Of a DNA stretch of 64,000 nt, positions 1 through 10,030 are shown piece after piece. How positions within the stretch are numbered: position 1 is the first letter of the stretch; every line of letters starts with the position of its first letter. Made by a program: the position numbers and the translations under genes. The notes below the pieces were generated by a model that saw only the letters and a program-made list of their open reading frames with translations, did not search any database and was not told where the DNA came from. This DNA comes from Deefgea piscis (GTDB taxonomy: Bacteria; Pseudomonadota; Gammaproteobacteria; Burkholderiales; Chitinibacteraceae). The DNA is taken from assembly GCF_019665785.1 (NCBI RefSeq), contig NZ_CP081149.1, positions 2,852,001 through 2,916,000 of the forward strand, given 5' to 3'.

Positions 1-760
1 CAAATTCAATTTCGCCCACGTCGTTAAATACATAATCGGGGCGATATGGGAATTCATTGAGCATGTCGAGCTTAGTAACACCCGACAGCACCAGCGCGGT
101 TTTCATTCCGGCTTCAAGTCCGCCAACAATATCGGTGTCCATCCGGTCGCCGACCATCAAGCATTCTTCGGGATGAACGCCCAATTTACGACTGGCAATC
201 ATCATCATTAAAGAATTCGGCTTGCCGACGATATACGGTTTTTTGCCGGTGGCCGCCGAAATCGCCGCCAAAATCGTTCCGGCCGCTGGCTCATAGCCGC
301 CCTCAACGGGATCAATCATATCGGGGTTGGTGCCGATAAATTTGGCGCCATGATCGATAAAGTGCACGGCTTTTTTCAGTTGCTCAAAACTAAACGTCGT
401 CGATTTGGCAACCACCACATAATCGGGATTGGATTCCGACATCGAAAACCCAACGTTATACAGCTCATTAATCAAGCCGCCGCCGCCAATCACATACACT
501 TTGGCGCCCTCTTTTTGGCTGCGTAAAAACATCGCGGTCGCCATCGCGCTGGTAATAAAATTGTCTTCAGTTAGGCCATGAATGCCCAAGCTTTCCACTT
601 TGAGTTTTAAATCGAGCGGTGTTTGTGAGGCATTATTGGTCAAAAACAAAAACGGCACATTGGCCGAGAGCAGTTTTTGTACAAAGGTATCGGCCCCCGG
701 AATCATTTGCTTGCCGCGGTAAATTACGCCATCCATATCAGAAATAATGCTTTTAATCAC
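1..760 (-). CDS. HAD-IIA (NagD-like) phosphatase, 3' end cut by window
   Basis: Cytoplasmic sugar- or nucleotide-phosphate phosphatase of the HAD superfamily, NagD-like subfamily. The visible part is about 253 residues. It begins with a GTG codon at 760, preceded by a GGAG ribosome site. The nucleophile motif DMDGV (Asp8 and Asp10) comes first, then the Thr of FLTNN, the Lys of GKPNS, and the late acid motif GDRMDTD. The order and the cap domain between motifs II and III fit HAD-IIA. The C-terminus runs off the left edge of the window. The real substrate cannot be told from sequence. Confidence 0.88.
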   Translation of the reverse strand, partial: MIKSIISDMDGVIYRGKQMIPGADTFVQKLLSANVPFLFLTNNASQTPLDLKLKVESLGIHGLTEDNFITSAMATAMFLRSQKEGAKVYVIGGGGLINELYNVGFSMSESNPDYVVVAKSTTFSFEQLKKAVHFIDHGAKFIGTNPDMIDPVEGGYEPAAGTILAAISAATGKKPYIVGKPNSLMMMIASRKLGVHPEECLMVGDRMDTDIVGGLEAGMKTALVLSGVTKLDMLNEFPYRPDYVFNDVGEIEF

Positions 761-987
761 AGCGCAACTCCACACCATTAAAAAACAATAAGGCTACACC
801 AAGGGGCCGCTAGGCGCAGCTCGATTAATACGCTTTTTTGCACTAAACACGCAATCAGTCGATTCAATATCCCAACCATTGGCGATAGATCAAACAAAAA
901 ACGGCCAAGTTCAAGCGACATGCGCGGCAAAGCGGCAAGCCCACTTTTACTGATCGACTTATCCAGCATGGCGAGTAAAATGCCGGT

Positions 988-1584
988 ATGAGCACCACAC
1001 TAGCCAATGCGGTTAACGCAGAAATCATTATTAAAAAAAGTCGTTTTATCGGTCATGTCATTCCGGTGGATCATCGCGCCCACGCTTTGGCCTTGGTTGC
1101 TGACTTTAAACAACAACACCCCGAAGCGCGGCATGTTTGCTGGGCCTTACTTGCTGGCGGCGAATCGGGAATGTCAGACGATGGTGAGCCATCGGGCACC
1201 GCCGCGCGACCGATGATGCAAGTCTTGCAACATAAGCATTTAGATGGTGTTTTGGCGGTAGTGATTCGTTACTTTGGCGGGATTAAACTCGGTGCTGGTG
1301 GATTAACGCGGGCCTACACCGATGCAATTGCGCGCCCTTTATTGGCCGCTGAATATATCGAGACTGTGCCAATGGATGTATTACAAGTAGCGCTGCCGTT
1401 TGCCGAGGAAAATAAAGTTCGCCACTACTTGCAGCAACACAGCATTGACATTGGCAGCAGCGACTTTACCAATTCCGAAGTAATTTTGAGCTTAACGCTA
1501 GCTCGCCATTTACGGGAAAGCACGCTCAATCAACTGCATCAACTCTGCCGCGGGCAAACACGCTTACTTGAAAGTGACACTTAA
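988..1584 (+). CDS. YigZ / IMPACT family protein (UPF0029)
   Basis: Protein of 198 residues, the usual length for bacterial YigZ. The family signature IRYFGGIKLGAGGL lies near residues 90-105, with the N-terminal KKSRFIGHV segment ahead of it. The IMPACT domain is followed by a smaller ferredoxin-like C-terminal domain (DUF1949). Eukaryotic IMPACT binds GCN1 and dampens GCN2 signalling. The role of the bacterial protein is unsettled, with nucleic-acid or ribosome binding proposed. It stands alone, divergent from the HAD phosphatase. Confidence 0.9.
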   Translation: MSTTLANAVNAEIIIKKSRFIGHVIPVDHRAHALALVADFKQQHPEARHVCWALLAGGESGMSDDGEPSGTAARPMMQVLQHKHLDGVLAVVIRYFGGIKLGAGGLTRAYTDAIARPLLAAEYIETVPMDVLQVALPFAEENKVRHYLQQHSIDIGSSDFTNSEVILSLTLARHLRESTLNQLHQLCRGQTRLLESDT

Positions 1585-1663
1585 TCACCGTTCGCGCTAA
1601 ATATATTGATAGCCACCACCGTAACGCGTAAGCTCGAAGTCCGCATCGTGCAGGCGCAGCAAA

Positions 1664-2710
1664 ATGAATTCATCAGAAAGCCAAGTCTTAGCCTTACTTG
1701 AGCGCAGCAAACAGCTCACGTATAGCGAGCCTAACACTTCATTGGCACTCGCAACAGAAGCGGCTCAGCTGGCTAAAACGGGCTGCACCCCGCGTCTGCA
1801 GATTGCCGCCTCACATCAACAGATGAGCATGTTGTTTGCTTTTGGCCAAATCCATGAAGGCTGTCATGCCCTACTACCCGCTTTAGTCATCGCCGAAGCC
1901 CATGATTTAGAAGCCGAGCGCGGTGATCTATTACATCATTTAGGGGTCGCGCACTACACACTCGGTGAATACAGCACGGCGATTGATTATTGGTCTGATT
2001 GTCTGGATTTGGGCAATGCCCAATTTGCCAATGAAACGCGGATTAATGCGCATATTGGTTTAGGGCAAATCTATTTCGCCTGTAGCCGCTTTGCCGATGC
2101 GCTGCGCCACCATCGTCAAGCCGAATCTCGGATCAACGCGCAAACCGATCATGAATTACAAGCTCGGTTGTGTATTAATCTAGTGGCTGATTTATATGCA
2201 TTAGAGGATTTTGCTGCGGCGCAAGTCGCACTCAATAAAGCCGAAGCCATTACTCGTACCATCCAGCATTTAGAATATCTTGGCGAGGTATTTTCCTATA
2301 AGTCACTGCTAGCCTTAACCAGAGGTGAATACCTAGAGGCCAATGCCTATATTCAAGAAGGCCGTCACATCGTGCATTTTTGGGCTTGGGGCGAAATTAG
2401 CTGGCACATCGTCCATGGCCGAACCCAGCAAACGCAAGGGCAATTGTCTTCGGCCGTAGCTAGCTTTATGAGTGCACTCGACATGTCCAAGCGCATGGGC
2501 TGCGGGCATAAGATTTTTTTAATTCACCAATTTTTAGCCGGTCTATTTCGTGAAATGGGCCAAGCCCCCGAAGCGGAATATCATCATCGGCTCTACCAAG
2601 AAAACTTCCACCGCTTGCTTGACCCACAGTTGTTTGCCCGGCTAGCGCAGCTTGAGCAACAATTACTGCAAAGCAATCCAATGACACCGTCAACTTTTGT
2701 GCCAGCATAA
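1664..2710 (+). CDS. TPR-repeat protein (first of two paralogues)
   Basis: A 348-residue, all-helical protein with no signal peptide or membrane segment. Helix pairs of tetratricopeptide type recur from about residue 10 to 330. A well-formed repeat is INAHIGLGQIYFACSRFADA. It aligns by eye with the protein at 3976-5013: both share AHIGLGQ(I/L)Y, HH(R)-rich loops and an (I/L)N(L/I)xADL segment. No enzymatic domain follows the TPR block, although similar TPR blocks elsewhere head GGDEF or histidine-kinase proteins. It is probably a cytoplasmic protein-binding scaffold; the partner is unknown. Confidence 0.75.
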   Translation: MNSSESQVLALLERSKQLTYSEPNTSLALATEAAQLAKTGCTPRLQIAASHQQMSMLFAFGQIHEGCHALLPALVIAEAHDLEAERGDLLHHLGVAHYTLGEYSTAIDYWSDCLDLGNAQFANETRINAHIGLGQIYFACSRFADALRHHRQAESRINAQTDHELQARLCINLVADLYALEDFAAAQVALNKAEAITRTIQHLEYLGEVFSYKSLLALTRGEYLEANAYIQEGRHIVHFWAWGEISWHIVHGRTQQTQGQLSSAVASFMSALDMSKRMGCGHKIFLIHQFLAGLFREMGQAPEAEYHHRLYQENFHRLLDPQLFARLAQLEQQLLQSNPMTPSTFVPA

Positions 2711-2789
2711 ACAAATCGAACACAACAAGGCATTGCGCCACCACACCGCGATATACTCGGTCTATTGACTGACTTTTTGGTGGCGAACG

Positions 2790-3944
2790 ATGCAAAATTT
2801 TAGCTTTCACAATCCCTGTCGTATCGAATTTGGTCATGGCAGTATCGCCAAAATCAGCACTTTAATTCCCCCACAAGCGCGGGTTTTATTACTGTATGGC
2901 GGCGGCAGCATTCATCGCAACGGCGTGTATGAACAAGTTTGCAGCGCGCTTAAAAGTCATCACTGGCAAGCTTTTTCTGGCATTGAAGCCAACCCTGAAT
3001 ACGAAACCTTAATGCAAGCCGTGCGCTTTGGCCGCGAGCATCAGCTCGATTACATCTTGGCCGTTGGCGGTGGCTCGGTCATCGATGGCGCTAAATTTAT
3101 TGCTGCGGCGATTCCGCATGCTGGTGATTGCTGGCTGATCGTTGGCAATCGCACGCCACTTGAGCAGGTCTTACCGATTGGCGTGGTGTTAACACTACCG
3201 GCCACCGGCTCCGAAAGTAATTTTGCAGCGGTCATTTCACGCCGCGAAACCAATGACAAACTGTCGTTCAAAAATCCTTTAGTCTTCCCCAACTTTGCCA
3301 TTCTTGACCCAAACTGCACCGTGTCTTTACCGGCTCAGCAAATTGGCAATGGCATTGTCGATGCCTTTGTTCACACTACTGAGCAATACCTAACTTATCC
3401 TTGCGATGCGCGAGTCCAAGATCGTTTGGCCGAAGGCATTTTGCAAACGCTAATTGAAGTCGGCCCGATTACCTTAAATGACCCTGACAATTATGCGGCA
3501 CGTGCCAATATGATGTGGGCGGCCAACCAAGCCTTGTTTGGCTTAGTTGGTGTTGGCCAAGCCCAAGATTGGGCAACGCATGCCATGGGGCATGAGCTAA
3601 CGATTTTGTACGGCCTAGATCATGCGCGCACATTGGCGATTATTTTGCCCGCCCTGTGGCGTTATCGCTTTACCGCCAAACAAGCCAAATTAACGCAAAT
3701 GGGCCGCCGTGTTTGGCAGCTCTCAGGCGACGACATCAGCGTAGCGCAGCAAGCGATTGCCGCGACTGAGCAATTTTTTATCGCCATGGGTTTGCCCACT
3801 CGCCTCAGCGACTATCAGATCGACGCTACTGAAGCCGCTGATCGCGTAGCCGAGCAACTGATACGCCACAATCGCTTACTACTTGGCGAGAAAGCTGACT
3901 TAACACCCGAGGATTGTCGTGCCATTTTGCTGACAACAAGCTGA
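2790..3944 (+). CDS. Iron-containing alcohol dehydrogenase (YqhD/BdhA-like)
   Basis: NAD(P)H-dependent group III alcohol dehydrogenase of 384 residues, the normal family length. The nucleotide-binding GGGS motif is at residues 92-95 (GGGSVIDGAK). Metal ligands are visible as an Asp near 190 (IVDAFVHTTEQ), His264, His268 and His278. The family reduces aldehydes such as butyraldehyde, furfural or methylglyoxal-type compounds, usually with NADPH. Gly-Gly-Gly-Ser followed by a YqhD/BdhA-like C-terminal half suggests an aldehyde-scavenging role. The gene lies between the two TPR paralogues; no operon partner is evident. Confidence 0.9.
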   Translation: MQNFSFHNPCRIEFGHGSIAKISTLIPPQARVLLLYGGGSIHRNGVYEQVCSALKSHHWQAFSGIEANPEYETLMQAVRFGREHQLDYILAVGGGSVIDGAKFIAAAIPHAGDCWLIVGNRTPLEQVLPIGVVLTLPATGSESNFAAVISRRETNDKLSFKNPLVFPNFAILDPNCTVSLPAQQIGNGIVDAFVHTTEQYLTYPCDARVQDRLAEGILQTLIEVGPITLNDPDNYAARANMMWAANQALFGLVGVGQAQDWATHAMGHELTILYGLDHARTLAIILPALWRYRFTAKQAKLTQMGRRVWQLSGDDISVAQQAIAATEQFFIAMGLPTRLSDYQIDATEAADRVAEQLIRHNRLLLGEKADLTPEDCRAILLTTS

Positions 3945-3975
3945 TAGACATGTAAATAATAAATATAACAATGGT

Positions 3976-5013
3976 ATGCTGCTGATTCCGCCTAATGCGA
4001 TATCAATGATGACCCTTGTTGAACTTGAGCGTAGCCTCAATCGTGCACAAAAATTAGTCCATACCCAAAGCGCCGAGGCCTTGCAACTGGCCTTGAGCGC
4101 CAAGCCTCTGGCTCAGCAACTCAAAGCAGTCCGCCTATTTGCGCAAGCGCTATTTTTATGCGCGCAAGCGCATTTTAATTTTGGTCGCTACCCTGAATCA
4201 TTACGCGATTTAGCCGATTTAAATGCACTGGCTAATCTCGAAAACATTGCTAGGTATGAGGGTGCGCGCCTTAATTTATATGCTCGTGTGCAATATACCC
4301 TAGGCGCCTATCATCTAGCACGCGATAGCTGGAATCGCTGCCTTACCCTGCCCGATGAGGCCATCGCGCTGGAATCTCGCGTTCAAGCGCATATTGGTTT
4401 AGGGCAGCTGTATTATGCCCATGAACACTATCAAACAGCGCTCACCCATCACCGCAAAGCGCAAGAGCTCGCCAGCCATGAAGACCACCATTTACACGCC
4501 AGTATCTTAATAAATATTGCGGCCGATTTAATCGGCTGCGCACAGCTTGATGAGGCCTATCGCAACTTAAAAAGTGCCCTGCCCTTAGTGAAAGCCGATC
4601 AAAGCTATCGCAATGAGGGTGAGATTTATATGAATATTGGCTTGATTCAATTCTTACGCGGCGACCTTGATCGCGCCACCATTAGTTTGATGGTAGCGCT
4701 TAAAATTAATCGTCTGCATCACCATCAATGGAGCGAAGCCAATACCATGTTGGTTTTAGGCCGATGCCAAACCGCCAAAGGTGATGTTGATTTAGCCATT
4801 GAAACACTGCAATCGGCGCTGCATACCGCCAGTCATTTAGGGATTCGTCATCAGCAAGCCAGCATTCATGCCGCTTTAGCGCAAAGTTATACCGTCAAAC
4901 ACGACCTCGAATCTGCGCAACATCATCAAGCCCAGCACCAGCATTTACGGTTGCAATTGCGCAATGAAATACATCAAGCCGAACTCGAAACAATGGAGCT
5001 GCCGTTTGCCTAG
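3976..5013 (+). CDS. TPR-repeat protein (second paralogue)
   Basis: A 345-residue TPR protein, paralogous to the one at 1664-2710. Shared landmarks are SRVQAHIGLGQLYYA, the following THHRKAQ loop and INIAADL. The reading frame opens at 3976, but an ATG at 4006 (MMTLVELERS) gives an N-terminus closer to that of the paralogue, so the first ten residues are doubtful. No signal peptide, membrane helix or catalytic domain is visible. The two copies differ at most positions, so the duplication is old. Partner and function are unknown. Confidence 0.72.
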   Translation: MLLIPPNAISMMTLVELERSLNRAQKLVHTQSAEALQLALSAKPLAQQLKAVRLFAQALFLCAQAHFNFGRYPESLRDLADLNALANLENIARYEGARLNLYARVQYTLGAYHLARDSWNRCLTLPDEAIALESRVQAHIGLGQLYYAHEHYQTALTHHRKAQELASHEDHHLHASILINIAADLIGCAQLDEAYRNLKSALPLVKADQSYRNEGEIYMNIGLIQFLRGDLDRATISLMVALKINRLHHHQWSEANTMLVLGRCQTAKGDVDLAIETLQSALHTASHLGIRHQQASIHAALAQSYTVKHDLESAQHHQAQHQHLRLQLRNEIHQAELETMELPFA

Positions 5014-5298
5014 GGTCCATTAACCCGCACCCAACTTCAACAGACGCAAGCTCCGCCACCACCGCGACTAAAAAAGATTCGGCGTAATATTGTCGATAAC
5101 GACGCTTGAGTAATAGCCACAAGTCAGCAGCAAACAAAAAATATTGCGTAAAAATCAATGTAAAACCAGCAAAAAACCAGCTTAGCGTCAGTCAATTACG
5201 TTTTTTTACGATACCCACATTAAATTTGCGACTTTCACCAAGCATTTTTCCGTTAAAATTCACTCTTTAGCCGTAATTGCCTGCCGGAGACGCCCTTC

Positions 5299-8200
5299 AT
5301 GATGGATCCCACCGCCGTGAGCCACGTGACCTCGCCTGAACGTTTGCGCGAAATTCCCTACAACTACACTTCTTTTTCCGATCGTGAAATTGTCATTCGC
5401 CTGATGGGCGAAGATGCATGGCGGGTACTGGATGAATTACGGCAAGAGCGTAAAACCGGCCGATCGGCACGGATGCTGTTTGAAGTATTGGGTGATATTT
5501 GGGTCGTTAAACGCAATCCTTACGTCCAAGACGATTTACTAGAAAACAATAAACGCTTACAACTCTTAGTTGAGGCGATGCACCACCGTTTGCACGAAAT
5601 TGAAAAACGCCGCCAAAGTAATGAGCGAGTAAATATTTTACTCGCCCGCACGCGGCAAGCGGTGGATGCATTTGAACGCGAATTTCGTGACGTTGCCATT
5701 TTGCGCAAAAAAACGCTTAAAAAAATGGCCGCCCACACCCGCCGCGATAATATCCAATTTGATGGTTTAGCGCGCGTTAGTCATGTCACCGACGCCACCG
5801 ATTGGCGCGTTGAATATCCTTTTGTAGTGCTCTGCCCGGATACCGAAGCCGAAATGGCGCCGCTAGTAGCCGCGTGTATTGAGCTGGGTTTAACCGTGAT
5901 TCCACGTGGCGGCGGCACCGGCTATACCGGTGGCGCAGTGCCACTCACGCCGCTTTCGGCAGTGATTAACACCGAAAAACTCGATCGCCATCAAGGCGTA
6001 GAGACCATGCGCATTGCTGGTGTTAATCACGACGTCACCACCATTCATTGCGGCGCAGGCGTTGTCACCCGCCGCGTGATGGAAGCGGCAGAAGAAGCCG
6101 GTTTAGTGTTTGCAGTGGATCCTACTTCAGCCGATGCCTCCTGTATTGGCGGCAATGTGGCCATGAATGCTGGCGGCAAAAAAGCCGTGCTGTGGGGAAC
6201 TGCACTCGATAATCTGGTGAGCTGGAAAATGGTCGACCCCGATGGCAATTGGCTGTTCATCGAGCGGATGGATCACAATCTGGGCAAAATCCACGATGCG
6301 CCGCAAGCGACTTTTTGCATTAGCAAATTCAAACCCGATGGCAAAACCAAAATCGGCGAAGAAACCTTGGTGATTCCAGGGGCCAAATTTAGAAAAGAAG
6401 GCCTAGGTAAAGATGTGACCGATAAGTTTTTATCGGGTCTACCGGGGATTCAAAAAGAAGGTTGTGATGGCCTAATTACCAGTGCGCGCTTTATTTTGCA
6501 CCGTATGCCTAATCATGTGCGCACGGTGTGCTTAGAGTTTTTTGGTGAAGTCAGCCGCGCAGTACCGTCGATTGTTGAGATTAAAAATTATCTGGATTCC
6601 CATCCAACGGTGCAATTGGCTGGTTTAGAGCATTTAGATTGGCGCTATGTGCGCGCCGTTGGCTATGCCACCAAGGCCAAAAGTAAAGGTCGCCCTAAAA
6701 TGGTGTTGATCGCCGATATTGTATCGGACGATGAGCGCGCACTCGGCGAAGCCACCAGCCATGTGGTGCAGCTGGCCAATGCGCGTGGCGGCGAAGGGTT
6801 TGTGGCGGTATTACCTGAACAACGCAAAAAATTCTGGCTCGATCGCGCCCGTACGGCCGCGATTGCCAAGCACACCAACGCGTTTAAAATCAATGAAGAC
6901 GTGGTGATCCCACTGCCGCGTTTGGGTGACTATTCTGACGCGATTGAGCGCATTAATATTGAATTGTCGATTCACAATAAACTCGAATTACTCGACAAAC
7001 TGACGGCGTTTTTCCAGCAAGGACGCTTGCCGTTTGATACCAGTGATGCACCGGTAAGCCACGATGTGCTGATTGGTGATCGCCGTGAATCGGCGCTGGC
7101 CTTTATTGAACGCTCACGTATTCACTGGCAATGGGTCGGCCGTAATTTGGATGATGCGTTTGAACTGTATCAAACCGCATTCCCAATGATGCCGCTGGAA
7201 AAAATCCTCGATCCGGATGAATTACCGCAAAGTGTATTTCATGCCCTGCGCGATTCAGTACTGCGGATTTCATACAAGCGCGAATTGCTCACCGATCTAG
7301 AAACATTATTTGGCGGGCGAACCGATAAATTAATTCTGGATGCGATTCATGCGATTCAGCAAAAAGTACTCAAAAGCCGCACGTGGATTGCACTGCATAT
7401 GCACGCCGGTGATGGCAATGTGCATACCAATATCCCAGTTAACTCTGACGATTACGAGATGCTGCAACGCGCGCATCATGCCGTTGCGCGCATTATGCGG
7501 GTGGCGCGTGAACTCAATGGCGTGATTTCAGGCGAGCACGGCATCGGGATTACCAAGTATGAATTCTTAACGCGCGAAGAGCTCGCGCCGTTTGAAGCCT
7601 ACAAACAACGAATCGATCCGAACGGGCACTTTAACAAAGGCAAGTTGATGCCCGGCGCAGATTTGCGCGATGCATATACGCCTTCGTTTAGCCTGCTGGG
7701 CACTGAATCGCTGATTTTAGAGCAGTCAGACATCGGCAATATCAGCAATATGGTCAAAGACTGTTTGCGCTGCGGTAAATGTAAACCGGTTTGCTCAACG
7801 CATGTACCACGCGCCAACTTGCTGTATAGCCCACGCAATAAAATTTTAGCCACGGGTTTACTCACCGAAGCATTCTTGTACGAAGAACAAACGCGGCGCG
7901 GGATTTCGCTCAAGCATTTTGAAGAACTCGGCGACGTTGCTGACCATTGCACAGTTTGCCATCGCTGTGTAAATCCATGCCCAGTCAAAATTGACTTTGG
8001 TGACGTAACGATTGCCATGCGTAATTTCTTACGCAAAGAAGGCAAAAAGAAATTCAATCCGGGCTCAGCGCTCGGCATGGCGTTCTTAACGATGAAAGAC
8101 CCTGCGACCATCAAATTGATGCGCACGGTGATGATAGGCTGGGGCTATAAAGGCCAACGCTTGGCGCACACGCTGGCCAAACGTTTTGGCTTAATTAAAA

Positions 8201-9174
8201 ACGTCACCAAAGCGCCGCCAGCGACGCTAGGCACTGCATCGCTTAAAGCGCAGGTGATTCACTTTGTGAATAAACCGATGCCCGGCGGCTTACCGAAAAA
8301 AACCGCCCGCGCTTTGCTTGATGTTGAAGACAGCAATGTGGTGCCGGTGATTCGCGATCCAAAACGCCTGAATGAAGAGACTGAAGCGGTGTTTTACTTC
8401 CCCGGTTGCGGCTCAGAGCGCTTATTTAGCCAAGTGGGTTTAGCCACGCAAGCCATGCTGTGGCATGTGGGCGCCACCACGGTGTTACCACCGGGCTATC
8501 TCTGCTGCGGCTACCCACAAACCTCAAGCGGCCAACAAGACAAAGGCGACAAAATTACGATGGATAACCGCGTGTTATTTCATCGCTTGGCCACCACCTT
8601 GAATTATCTCGACATAAAAACCGTGGTGGTGTCGTGTGGCACGTGTATGGATCAGCTGCAAAAATATCGCTTTGAAGATATTTTCCCCGGCTGCCGCTTA
8701 CTCGATATTCATGAGTATTTGCTTGAAAAAGGCGTCAAGCTTGAGGGTGTGAGTGGTACCCAGTATATGTATCATGAGCCATGCCATACACCGATGAAAA
8801 CCTATAAAGGCATCGATGTCGCCAATGAATTGATGGGGCAACGTGTTGATCTGAATGATCGCTGCTGTGGTGAGTCGGGCACGTTTGCCGTCGCCCGTCC
8901 TGACATCTCAACGCAAGTGCGTTTCCGTAAGCAAGAAGAGATGGAAAAAGGCGCGGCTAAATTGCGTAGCGATGCCAATGACAGCAAAGCCAAAGTGAAA
9001 ATTCTGACTTCATGCCCTTCATGCCTGCAAGGTTTAAGCCGATATGATGATGATGCAGATACCACGGCCGATTATATTGTCATCGAAATCGCTAAAAACG
9101 TGCTTGGCCCGAACTGGATGCCGGACTATGTCAAACAAGCCAGCCAAGGTGGCATTGAGCGCGTGTTACTCTAA
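5299..9174 (+). CDS. DUF3683-type FAD-linked oxidase fused to Fe-S/CCG reductase
   Basis: Single protein of 1291 residues joining parts that are often separate subunits. Residues 15-75 form a DUF3683-like N-terminal domain and about 80-135 a coiled coil. The FAD-binding PCMH domain has [11 protein letters not shown] near 203. A D-lactate/glycolate dehydrogenase-type C-domain follows, with [10 protein letters not shown] near 700 and GEHGIG near 745. Two 4Fe-4S motifs, [11 protein letters not shown] near 821 and [13 protein letters not shown] near 883, precede two cysteine-rich CCG domains (CCGYP 1068, CGTC 1113, CCGES 1188, CPSC 1238). The family (GlcD/Dld plus GlpC/LldE-like) suggests 2-hydroxyacid oxidation passing electrons to quinone or ETF. 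GGAG precedes the start; ATG 5302 is an alternative. Confidence 0.9.
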   Translation: MMDPTAVSHVTSPERLREIPYNYTSFSDREIVIRLMGEDAWRVLDELRQERKTGRSARMLFEVLGDIWVVKRNPYVQDDLLENNKRLQLLVEAMHHRLHEIEKRRQSNERVNILLARTRQAVDAFEREFRDVAILRKKTLKKMAAHTRRDNIQFDGLARVSHVTDATDWRVEYPFVVLCPDTEAEMAPLVAACIELGLTVIPRGGGTGYTGGAVPLTPLSAVINTEKLDRHQGVETMRIAGVNHDVTTIHCGAGVVTRRVMEAAEEAGLVFAVDPTSADASCIGGNVAMNAGGKKAVLWGTALDNLVSWKMVDPDGNWLFIERMDHNLGKIHDAPQATFCISKFKPDGKTKIGEETLVIPGAKFRKEGLGKDVTDKFLSGLPGIQKEGCDGLITSARFILHRMPNHVRTVCLEFFGEVSRAVPSIVEIKNYLDSHPTVQLAGLEHLDWRYVRAVGYATKAKSKGRPKMVLIADIVSDDERALGEATSHVVQLANARGGEGFVAVLPEQRKKFWLDRARTAAIAKHTNAFKINEDVVIPLPRLGDYSDAIERINIELSIHNKLELLDKLTAFFQQGRLPFDTSDAPVSHDVLIGDRRESALAFIERSRIHWQWVGRNLDDAFELYQTAFPMMPLEKILDPDELPQSVFHALRDSVLRISYKRELLTDLETLFGGRTDKLILDAIHAIQQKVLKSRTWIALHMHAGDGNVHTNIPVNSDDYEMLQRAHHAVARIMRVARELNGVISGEHGIGITKYEFLTREELAPFEAYKQRIDPNGHFNKGKLMPGADLRDAYTPSFSLLGTESLILEQSDIGNISNMVKDCLRCGKCKPVCSTHVPRANLLYSPRNKILATGLLTEAFLYEEQTRRGISLKHFEELGDVADHCTVCHRCVNPCPVKIDFGDVTIAMRNFLRKEGKKKFNPGSALGMAFLTMKDPATIKLMRTVMIGWGYKGQRLAHTLAKRFGLIKNVTKAPPATLGTASLKAQVIHFVNKPMPGGLPKKTARALLDVEDSNVVPVIRDPKRLNEETEAVFYFPGCGSERLFSQVGLATQAMLWHVGATTVLPPGYLCCGYPQTSSGQQDKGDKITMDNRVLFHRLATTLNYLDIKTVVVSCGTCMDQLQKYRFEDIFPGCRLLDIHEYLLEKGVKLEGVSGTQYMYHEPCHTPMKTYKGIDVANELMGQRVDLNDRCCGESGTFAVARPDISTQVRFRKQEEMEKGAAKLRSDANDSKAKVKILTSCPSCLQGLSRYDDDADTTADYIVIEIAKNVLGPNWMPDYVKQASQGGIERVLL

Positions 9175-9217
9175 AAAACCGTAAGCAGCGGCGCGACACC
9201 CAACGTCACTGACTCTA

Positions 9218-9234
9218 GGATCTGTTGACGTTGA
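9218..9234. repeat. Degenerate solo end of the palindromic element
   Basis: The sequence AGGATCTGTTGACGTTG resembles the terminal repeat of the element that starts 46 bases further on, with three differences over 18 bases. A short inverted partner CAACGTCA lies at 9201-9208, facing TGACGTTG at 9226-9233. It may be a remnant of an older copy. Confidence 0.4.
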
Positions 9235-9263
9235 GCCTAATACTGCGTTACAAACTAGGTATA

Positions 9264-9533
9264 TAGGGTCTGTTGACGTTTGGTTTGCCAACCGCGTTTG
9301 CGCGGATTTTGGCCTGAGGCAAGGCACGAAGCGCGTAGCGTAGTCATTCTACGCCAGCGCTTTGTAACGCAGCATCAGGCCAAAAGCCGCTAAACCCTAA
9401 GGGCTGGGCGCTTTTCGCGGCGACTCTACGTTGTAGCAAGCTCACATAGAATGACTATGCATCGCTTACTACGCCTTGATTCGCCGCGAAAATCGATCCA
9501 GCGCGGCGGAAAACCAAACGTCAACAGACCCTA
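9264..9533. repeat. MITE-like palindromic element with 23-bp terminal inverted repeats
   Basis: A non-coding 270-bp unit bounded by perfect inverted repeats at 9264-9286 and 9511-9533, with core GGGTCTGTTGACG. Both outer ends read TA, as if a TA target had been duplicated. Inside are two nested hairpins. One arm pair is 9302-9317 with 9375-9390 (15 of 16 paired); the other is TTTTCGCGGCGA at 9412-9423 with its exact complement at 9481-9492. The segments 9342-9351 and 9447-9456 are also complementary, so the halves could pair with each other. No transposase is encoded. TA-targeting MITEs (for example Correia elements of Neisseria) have this architecture; the family here is not identified. Confidence 0.7.
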
Positions 9534-9538
9534 GCAAG

Positions 9539-9567
9539 AGGGCGCGATATTTCAGCGCCCTTTTTTT
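9539..9567 (+). terminator. Rho-independent terminator
   Basis: The stem AGGGCGC / GCGCCCT (9539-9545 with 9555-9561) is followed by a run of T. It lies downstream of the palindromic element and is the likely original terminator of the 5299-9174 gene, now separated from its stop codon by about 365 bases. Confidence 0.75.
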
Positions 9568-9616
9568 AACTTCTATTTTTTTGCAACGATCAGTTCGATC
9601 GCGTATAGGATTGCTC

Positions 9617-10030
9617 ATGCAGGCCGACTGTCTACTGTGTACCACCGAGGGTGGCGAGTTAATGTGGCAAAATGATTTTGCTCGAATTATTTTGGCCGAT
9701 GAGGCGGGCTATCCGGGACTATGCCGCGTGATTTTAAACGCGCACCGAGTTGAAATGACCGATTTAAATCCATCCGAGCGAATTGAATTAATGAATATCG
9801 TTTGGGAAGTTGAGCGCATCGTTCGGCATTGCTTAAATCCGCATAAAATTAATTTAGCCAGCTTAGGCAATATGGTGCCGCATGTGCATTGGCATATTAT
9901 TCCGCGCTGGGAAAATGACCCACATTTCCCTGCACCGATCTGGGCGCAAGTACAACGCCCAGCTGAACCAATGGTCAGCAATGATCAACTGGCAAAATTA
10001 AAACAACAATTAATGCACATCGTTGTATGA
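9617..10030 (+). CDS. HIT family hydrolase
   Basis: Histidine-triad nucleotide hydrolase or transferase of 137 residues. The catalytic triad HVHWHI is at His89, His91 and His93. A CxxC pair near the N-terminus (CLLC, residues 5-8) is also present. The open frame extends upstream into the palindromic element. The ATG at 9617, with AGGA just before it, gives the normal HIT length and is preferred. HIT proteins split phosphoramidates or dinucleotide polyphosphates; the substrate here is unknown. The stop overlaps the next start by four bases (ATGA), so the two genes are translationally coupled. Confidence 0.88.
   Translation: MQADCLLCTTEGGELMWQNDFARIILADEAGYPGLCRVILNAHRVEMTDLNPSERIELMNIVWEVERIVRHCLNPHKINLASLGNMVPHVHWHIIPRWENDPHFPAPIWAQVQRPAEPMVSNDQLAKLKQQLMHIVV

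Noticed and set aside
778..969. 63-residue open frame upstream of the HAD gene on the minus strand
   Set aside because: It has no ribosome site and no recognisable pattern, although it ends 18 bases before the HAD start. It is kept out as unsupported rather than disproved.
9476..9616. N-terminal extension of the HIT protein through the palindromic element
   Set aside because: The ATG at 9617 has a ribosome site and gives the normal HIT length; the upstream part lies inside the repeat and the terminator.
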